Source: Cunninghamia lanceolata
Taxonomy: Eukaryota > Streptophyta > Pinopsida > Cupressales > Cupressaceae
Direction: 5' to 3'
Length of the DNA: 64,000 nucleotides
NCBI GenBank assembly: GCA_027924645.1
Contig: BSBN01001759.1
Span: 1 to 64,000 of the forward strand
Below the pieces are notes generated by a model. That model was not told the origin of the DNA. It searched no databases and saw only the letters and a program-made list of their open reading frames with translations. A program made the position numbers and the translations under genes. This document shows, piece after piece, positions 57,413 to 64,000 of this stretch (the stretch's first letter is position 1; every line of letters begins with the position of its first letter).

Positions 57413-57932
57413 TGTTGAGACATAGACCAGCTAGGACTCGAACCTAGGACCTTCCATTCACTGTTGGAGTGCTCTACCACTGAGCTATTGGCCCCTCTTG
57501 GACCAGTCCATCATCGGTTCGGGTGTGGCTTATTTCCAACACCAACACCCCCCCTTAAGCCACACCTCATGTGTGCTTGGGGCTCCTAGCCTGGGCCTGG
57601 CTCTGATACCATGTTGAGACATGGACCAGCTAGGACCCGAACCTAGGACCTTCCATACGCTGCTGGAGTGCTATGCCACTGAGCTACTGGCCCCTCTTGG
57701 ACCAGCCCATCGTCGGTCCGGGTGGCTTATTTCCAACACCAACACCCCCCCTTAAGCCACATCTCTCGTGTGCTTGGGGCTCCTGGCTTTGATACCATGT
57801 TGAGACATAGACTAGCTAGGACTCGAACCTAGGACCTTCCATTCGCTGTTGGAGTGCTCTAGCACTGAGCTACTGGCCTCTCTTGGACCAGTCCATCGTC
57901 GGTTCGGGTGTGGCTTATTTCCAACACCAACA
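57413..57932 (-). mobile_element. TRIM 2: three tandem LTRs, two interiors
   Basis: LTRs are 57413-57547, 57612-57744 and 57798-57932 (133-135 bp). Interiors are 57548-57611 and 57745-57797. On the minus strand each interior begins with an initiator-Met-type PBS (TGGTATCAGAGCCAGG in the first; one base altered in the second) and ends with the PPT CTTAAGGGGGGG. The entire 520-bp array is bounded by target duplication CAATT (57408-57412 and 57933-57937). No protein is encoded. By eye the outer LTRs (about six differences) are more alike than either is to the middle one. Confidence 0.92.
57623..57693 (-). promoter_or_regulatory. tRNA-like pol III promoter module inside TRIM LTR
   Basis: The minus strand folds as a tRNA: a 7-bp acceptor stem GGGCCAG/CTGGTCC, a D arm with TAGCTCAGTGG (A box), and a T arm CTAGG-TTCGGGT-CCTAG with GGTTCGGGTCC (B box). 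Sister copies are 57424-57494 and 57809-57879 (both with the consensus B box GGTTCGAGTCC) and 56941-57013 (TAGCTCAGTTGG, GGTTCAACTCC). The anticodon arm pairs poorly in TRIM 2, so it is not a functional tRNA. The boxes would support pol III initiation. Activity is inferred. Confidence 0.75.
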
Positions 57933-59005
57933 CAATTGTTGTAAAGGTCTTCAATCAAATGAAATTTATGCAAAGCTGTTCAGAAGAATCTAGACGAAAG
58001 GGAAGTTACGGAGGAACACATTCAGTGTTGTCACCTTATGTTCACTTTGTAGGTTGGTTGAGGGGCATGATTGTCCGAAAGACACTCCACCAAAGATAAC
58101 TTACACAGGAGAATATTATGTTTTGAGCTTTCACTAAGCGTAATCCTTTGACATAACTTTATGTTTTAGCCTTTAGGCCCTTCATTTCCTATTTTATGCT
58201 CTCATTTCTTATGTGTTTTCTACTCCATTCTATTCTTGCACTATATTTTTGGAAAGGCACTAGGCACTCCCTTTGTCTACATCTCAACAGTACCATCTGC
58301 CATTCTTGGCCAGTTGTGGACATTAAATGGTTAATATCTAAATTATTAAATTTTGTTGATATCCTTCTGACAGGTTTATGAAGGATTTTTAATTTTCCAA
58401 CGTTTTGGGTCTTCCTTTGGGAGCCATCTTTAGGGTAGATCTGCTTGGAAAATACATTCAAGCAGATCTTCCTTGAAGATGGGTCTGGAAGGAGGATTCT
58501 AAATGTTAAAAATTTTACAGGACCTGAAACTTGAATGTAGCTATGACCATCCTCTTTAAAGAGGCAAGAACAGAAAACTAGGGGACTTCTGATCAAAATT
58601 ACATGAGGATCAAATTCCAGAGAAAAGTAGAAACAGAGTGGAGATTTGGACTTGAACTTAGCCTCCCTTATATTTTCTTTGAGCAGTTCTTCACTTCATC
58701 AGTGATAATTAGTATTCTTGCATTCCTATATACTATTATTGTGTAGTGGACATTATTAAAATCTCAATATCTATTTTATCCACTTTGTCTCATGTTTCTA
58801 CCCTTTGATTTTGGGCTGTGCTCTCGTACAGGCAGCTATTTCACTGCAAATAACATTTCAACATACTCTTTACACAATTGATTTATTGTAATTATGAAGC
58901 TTAATTTCAGTAAAAAGTTTATAGGAAAAATTCTATTTGTGGCATATCAACAAAAGGAAACATTGTGTCTGGGGACTGATTTGAGTTTGATTTTTGCGTG
59001 AACAG

Positions 59006-59188
59006 ACGTTGTTCAAGACCCTTGCAATTTCGTTTTCAACAATGACCCTTTTCACAGGGATAACACCACTCTATGGGTCGAGTTTTTTGTGTGCTGGGCC
59101 CGCACCTCTTGTTTGGGGATGGGTCATTGTTTCTTTTTTTACAGCTTTTGTTGCAGTTGCTATGGCAGAGATCTGTTCTTCATTTCCT
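59006..59188 (+). CDS. BAT1-like amino-acid/choline permease, exon 2
   Basis: 183 bp, 61 codons in phase 0, between AG (59004-59005) and GTAAGT (59189). It encodes TLFKTLAISFSTMTLFTGIT, then PLYGSSFLCAGPAP, then LVWGWVIVSFFTAFVAVAMA and EICSSFP. Two hydrophobic helices correspond to TM1 and TM2 of APC-family permeases, and AMAEICSSFP is strongly conserved in plant BAT1-like transporters. The frame is intact. The next expected exon (starting near T-x-G-S-L-Y-F-W) is not found before 64000, so intron 2 exceeds 4.8 kb or the gene is truncated. Confidence 0.88.
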
Positions 59189-59253
59189 GTAAGTAGATTT
59201 TTGCTTTTTTTTTAATGCTTTTTAAGTTCAATTTACCAACAAATAAGCTTTAA

Positions 59254-59470
59254 TGAGTTCAATCCCCATGAAGTCATGAATTAAATTCTGAATGCAAGTG
59301 ATGATGCCAGTAGGTCATGATTTCAGTCCCCATAAAGTCATGAACTTATTTTTCTATGTAAATTATGGTGTAAGTGAGCATGAGTTCAATCCCCATAAAG
59401 TTGTTAATGACCTTTCGTAGGAAAATGATTGTGGAAGTGATCACAAGTTCAATCCTTTGAAGTCATGAAA
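59254..59470. repeat. ~63-bp tandem repeat, about four units, in intron 2
   Basis: AGTTCAATCCCCATGAAGTCATGA-type phrases occur near 59258, 59321, 59382 and 59445. GAGTTCAATCC resembles a pol III B box, but no A box is near. Confidence 0.65.
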
Positions 59471-62400
59471 CATGGGTGCATGCAGCGATGGACTTGATAA
59501 GACTGACACATCAAGCCAGCTTGGACTAGGCAAAAGACTTGGTTACTCCAAATGAGGTCTTTAACCTGTAAGAGCTTTCTTTTCTCTGTTTTTAGGTGAA
59601 CAAATTTCTCGCTGAAACCCAGTCTCATTGAAACTTGGAAAGGCTTGCTGAAACTCAGAGTGATTGGCTAAAACTTGGATAGTTGATCCATTTCAAATTT
59701 TCAACTTGTTTTGGGTCATTTACTGTTAAAATTTAGGAGTTTTATAAAGACCTGGAGAGTCTCAACTCTATGATTAATACTTTCCAGGAATTTTGATGTT
59801 GTGGATAATTGAGACTTATAAGTCCATCTAGTTAAGTACACCAAGATGTACTGCTTCCTTTTGTGCCTTTCAAGGGTGGGTATTGATGGGAGTTGAGCAA
59901 TGAAAATGTTTAAATTTACTGGCTGTTTTCTTTCTAGCCAACTGGTCATCACACATCTTCTCCATCTCTTCCCTCTTTCAACCCTCATTTCTTATACATC
60001 AGTGGACCTCCTTTTGGGTTCTACAACTCACCTGTCTACAAGCATTCGATGCCTTCAATTTGGTGCAAAGTCATCATAAACCTATTGTATAACCGTAGGA
60101 GCTGTACTACTTGACTGCTTAAGCCTTAATGCTTTGTTTACTGTAATAAGCAAGTTCTTTGGACATTTTTTTTTAAATAACAATAAATTAACTCATATAT
60201 CACTTTAATTGTCTATTAACAAATAATTGTTTGTCATTTGTTTGCTAAGTTTATACTATGTTCTCACCAAGGTATTCCCTTAATTGGGATTATAATGATA
60301 TGATTTCTAATTCCATTTAGTGGGGCTGTCTTCACAGGATCGTAACCCCTATACATTGCGAAATTCCTATAATTATAGTATGAGAAACATGATCTTTTAA
60401 TGATGCCTGAATAAAGTAAAGCAAGCCCATACTACTCAAAATGAAGCAACATCACACCATTCACAATGAATTATTCTTTATACCATTCACAATGATTCAT
60501 CCGTAGTATTAATGGTATAGTTAGTATTTCTATATAGTATAACACAAGAAGATTCTTAAGGCATCAAAACAAGGAATCAACAATTATAACAATGATACTT
60601 CTTACTTATCCACACAATAGTACTAAGCCTTTAATGATGATGATGCTTCTTAATTGCTCACCTACTAGTACTAGGAGTAGGGATTTAATAACAATGTTCA
60701 CAATCGATAATTAAAGTCTGCATAATGCTTCCACAACACTAATCACCATGGTTCAAGCAATTATATTTCCATCACCAACTATCTATCTAAATAGAAAGTG
60801 CTTTTAATGCCTTTTCTAGACATGTCTTTAGCTTACTAATTGACAACCCGAAATCCATATACAATGATCTGATGCGATTGAAACATTAAAGATCAAAAGA
60901 AGTAATTTTAACTATTCCAATATCAAGGGATTCGTAAATACTTGTGCACTATATGTTCATGCCACAATGCTCAATATAAGATTGTTATTGATTGCATAAA
61001 GTATCAATTCATCTTAAACTTTTTAGCTTAAACAATCACAAACAAAATCTTGTCACATTTAATAGAGGCTTCTCATGGTTTCGTAAGCTTTTCACCCTAC
61101 AAATCTGTCTCAAGCATAGAGGTTGAGAATTGATTAGTTATCCCTACAACATGGGCCTTAAGTTCAACCCTCAGATGTAGTTTTAACTTTATAAAACTAA
61201 CAAAAAAATCTCAAAAGCTCAAGCCAAAGTTCCCTTAATGTAGTCATGGATGGAGGATCCAATGAAGGACAATCCAACCATACAGCAAAGACCCAAAACA
61301 TATAACACTCACAACAAATCTCAACAGAACAGTAACATGATCATTATTGAATTTGAACTATAATTGGTTACAATTTGCCACAATGCCCTTCCTACATGCC
61401 AAGCCGCAGCTGTTTCTTTACTTATATGGAAATTACAACATTCAAAAGAAGTTCAATACATTCAGTGACATCTGTATTCTCATCATCAAACTCCATCCTG
61501 CACCTTCATCTTGATGTTTGCACTCAGACCTCCAAACCCTTGCTGAATTCTCTCTTAACTCTTCTTGATGATCTAAATTGATTGTGAGTAACAAATAAAT
61601 AGCAATCTCAAACCTCCAAAATTTTCTGCGTCGGCTGCAAAGTGGCGCAAAGTTCAATACTTCATGAAATGTGTGGTTGGCTGGTGAAAACTAATTCCTT
61701 GAGCAACACAATGGTAACGAAAATAGCTTCCCTGGGTCCAATGAATCTTCACATGTGTTCCTTGATTGTTGCAAACTTCAAATGTTTTGGCGCCAACGGT
61801 AAATTCATAATTGTGGCAGTCTACCAGTTCAGTGTAAGTCTTCAAATCAAATTGTGTCGCTCTATGCATCCAATTGTCTTCAAATGTGGATATGACATCC
61901 AAATACCTTTGTAGAACATTATCTCAAGGTCGGAAGGGCAAAAAGCAAATTGTAGTGGTTTCTTTTGCAATTGTTTGGTAAATGATAACCTGCAAACAAA
62001 CAAACAAAGTGAAAGAAAATATTTTTGGTGATGTAAGATTGCTCTATTCCCCCAAGGATGTGTTGATGAGTTTTTTGTGACTACAACAACATTAGAATAA
62101 AACACAGAGTATCCTATCCTCTCTTGAATAAAGCTTCTCAGACGCTGAACTACGTGATCGAATGAGACTGCTCCAAGGTTCCTTTTGTGTTAGGTCTTGA
62201 CGTGCGCAGGGATAGACTCAGTGGAATGATGTGATTTGCTGGTAATCACGAGGGGGACTTACGTGGGCTTACTCCTTTGTAGACATGGAATTCACTCCCG
62301 GGACTCGGACTTGTGGGCGAATGGAACTCTTTCACAAATGGACAGCTTGGAATTCCTAGGTTCCACTCTCTGGTTTAGGCGGATGATTTGGCAATGAAGC

Positions 62401-64000
62401 TTCTAGAAAACTAATCCTAGTGAAAATCTAAAAGAAAATGCAAAAGATGAGGTAAGGGTTTAGGAATCTAATCAATAGAAATGACTGCTGTTGAAGATGA
62501 AACTGGAACCAGTCCTCTGCTTCGCCATGAGACAACAACTAGGCAGGGATGGTGCAATCTTCTGGGGTAGAGGTAGAGGTTTTCATACTGTCCTATCATG
62601 GAACATGGAACTGATCATACAAAGACAGTCGAAGTTAAGCATGGATTACGTTCAGACTAACCATACAAAGTGATTTGCAAGCCACATATCACAAATGGTA
62701 TGAACTAATCAACTTTAATCATTCAACAAGAACATTTCCATCGCATCTATCTAACGAAAGTAAGAAAATACAAGAAATAACTTCAATATCTTTCAGATTT
62801 GCTCCAAGAAATCAATAAGACCATGCCAAAAATCCAAAGAAATATATGAACACCATTCTTCAATGCATATATTATTGCTTTAGAAGTCTGTATTACAACA
62901 ATCTGACTGATCTTTGGAGTTTCAGCTCAGGAAGAACAATGCAGAAATAAAAGCTAGCTACTAAGGTGCTCTAGGAGCATCAGAATGATAGAAATCAGAA
63001 GAAGAGAGAGAGAAATACAATGAGGCATCCCTCAGCCTTTATATAGGCTCTCAAAAATATCTTAGGGCAAAAGGAAATCAGATTTCCTTGAAACATGTGC
63101 CCTGGGTCATAAACCCTAGAAAAGTAGGTGGGGTCGTCAGAATCCACATGTAGGTGACTGCCACCTGTCTTGGTCGTCAGAATGTGTAAGGAAAACTTCC
63201 AGCTGTCTTGGTCGTTAGAATGTGTAAGGAAAACTTCCAGCTGTCCTGGTCGCCACCTGTCTAGGACTCCTGGATAGGAATGTCCTGTCTGTCTGGAACT
63301 TCCTCCTGTTCTTTAGTCTCAAATTCCATGATGTCCTGGAGTCCTTTATCCTGAGCGCAGATTCTAGGGTGAACAGGATTTTCATGTGGAGGAATCCTTC
63401 CTTGAGCAGGGGCCCACTTTCCTTAGGGTCCTGGAATGGAATTCCTTCCTGAGTTGGAATTCCCTGTCATGGAATAAGATTCCCTGTCCTGGATTCCTGG
63501 GTTGGAATTCCTCATCCTTGGCGTGGATTCCTGTTCTTCCTGATGGATGGTGAACTTGAAGTGTATCCTCTTGGTTTTCCAAGGATTGATCCTCTTGTCT
63601 AGAACTGGAATCCTTGATACTAGACTTGGAGTGATTTCTCCCATTCCGCCATCCTTGATGTAGGCATTCTCTGTCATTTGAAATCTTTGGAAGGACATCT
63701 TGATCTTCCTTATCCCTTTGTGCGAAGTCTCCCTGTCACCGAACGATGTTGCTTTCCCTTCCCTCGGTATGCATGTGTAGTCTTCTTATTGTCGGAACTC
63801 CTGGATCCTTGAAATGGTCATCATTTCCGGTGCTTGAACTCTCTGCATCCATCCTGCTTGCCCCAGATCATCTTTGTTCATCCTCCTCATGGAACTTATC
63901 CTCGTCTTAGATTCCTGCAAAACATGGGAAACCTCAAATAGTCATGATGCACAAAATCCATAAATGCAATGCAATATGAAATGAAACATGAATGATTTTG
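59471..64000. other. Intron 2 of the BAT1-like gene or downstream, no gene recognised
   Basis: No third permease exon and no TE coding domain is recognised. There is a 38-39-bp tandem duplication at 63167-63245 (GAATGTGTAAGGAAAACTTC twice). 63280-63720 is enriched in repeated TGGAATTCC-type phrases. Minus frames at 61654-61902 and 63423-63698 look partly protein-like but are unidentified. Confidence 0.45.

Larger units (their letters stand above)
56324..58130 (+). repeat. ~225-bp tandem array containing the exon-1 donor region
   Basis: Units start near 56324, 56541, 56765 and 57248, with a degenerate fifth near 57975-58130. The spacing between units 3 and 4 is lengthened by a 251-bp TRIM. 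Shared phrases are GGAGCT..GAAGAG.AAATG, TTTCATGTCAAT, TATCTCCCTT, GTCCTT and AAGCATTT. Unit 1 overlaps the last ~19 bp of exon 1 and the real splice donor. Unit 4 keeps AGAGAAATGGTA; unit 3 has AAATGTTG. Confidence 0.75.
56343..59005 (+). other. Intron 1 of the BAT1-like gene
   Basis: A 2,663-bp intron, GTGTGTATG at the donor and CGTGAACAG at the acceptor. Its first 1.8 kb are tandem repeats plus two TRIMs. 58140-59005 has no recognisable feature. Confidence 0.75.

Noticed and set aside
56941..57879. Four tRNA-like segments as real tRNA genes
   Set aside because: They are part of repeated LTRs, the anticodon arm is mispaired in TRIM 2 copies, and they lie antisense in an intron. They are treated as a promoter module.
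59254..59470. B-box-like GAGTTCAATCC repeats as a SINE
   Set aside because: No A box at the proper distance, no tRNA fold and no A-tail or TSD; it is a tandem repeat.

Overview
This is nuclear DNA from a seed plant with a large, repeat-swollen genome. It is AT-rich, gene-poor and packed with decayed LTR retrotransposons, a plant Helitron, LINEs, MITEs and a hAT-type element. Several retroelements are primed by plant initiator-Met tRNA (TGGTATCAGAGC). The host gene has introns of at least 2.7 and 4.8 kb. The style of the repeats suggests a conifer or other gymnosperm, but I cannot name the species. No rRNA gene, functional tRNA gene, CRISPR array or bacterial feature is seen.

Layout. 1-6170 (minus): an LTR element with LTR 5057-6170, PBS, a zinc-knuckle gag remnant (3871-5042) and a large RT-less coiled-coil protein (1-3172) running off the left edge. 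6220-9000: a CT-rich tract, a Copia gag scrap and two copies of a TIR element. 10580-11066: a 255-bp tandem duplication. 15110-16190 (minus): a chimera of Copia gag and a DRM-type DNA methyltransferase fragment. 18764-22133 (minus): a second large RT-less protein like the first, next to a ~0.9-kb array of quasi-palindromes (22386-23305). 23827-33840: a ~10-kb non-autonomous LTR element (minus) with one 652-codon ORF and a G-rich leader. 37600-38030: a LINE RNase H remnant. 39003-41310: MITEs and a 1.4-kb hAT-like element. 41735-44383: an intact TR-GAG element with 273-bp LTRs and TSD GGACA. 46806-54518: a Helitron-like element (Rep plus Pif1 helicase) flanked by ~150-bp inverted repeats and split by a solo LTR with TSD AGGAG. 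54840-55925: LINE 3' ends.

The only recognisable host gene is the 5' part of a BAT1-like amino-acid/choline permease on the plus strand. Exon 1 ends at 56342 and exon 2 is 59006-59188; the rest lies beyond the window. Its first intron is built from a ~225-bp tandem repeat that includes the exon-1 splice-donor region. Two miniature LTR elements (TRIMs) sit inside that array. One has three LTRs in tandem, flanked by TSD CAATT, and every full-length LTR carries a tRNA-like module with pol III A and B boxes. This TRIM and the DRM-capturing chimera are the most unusual findings.

All reading is by eye. Family names rest on motifs and element structure, not on database searches.
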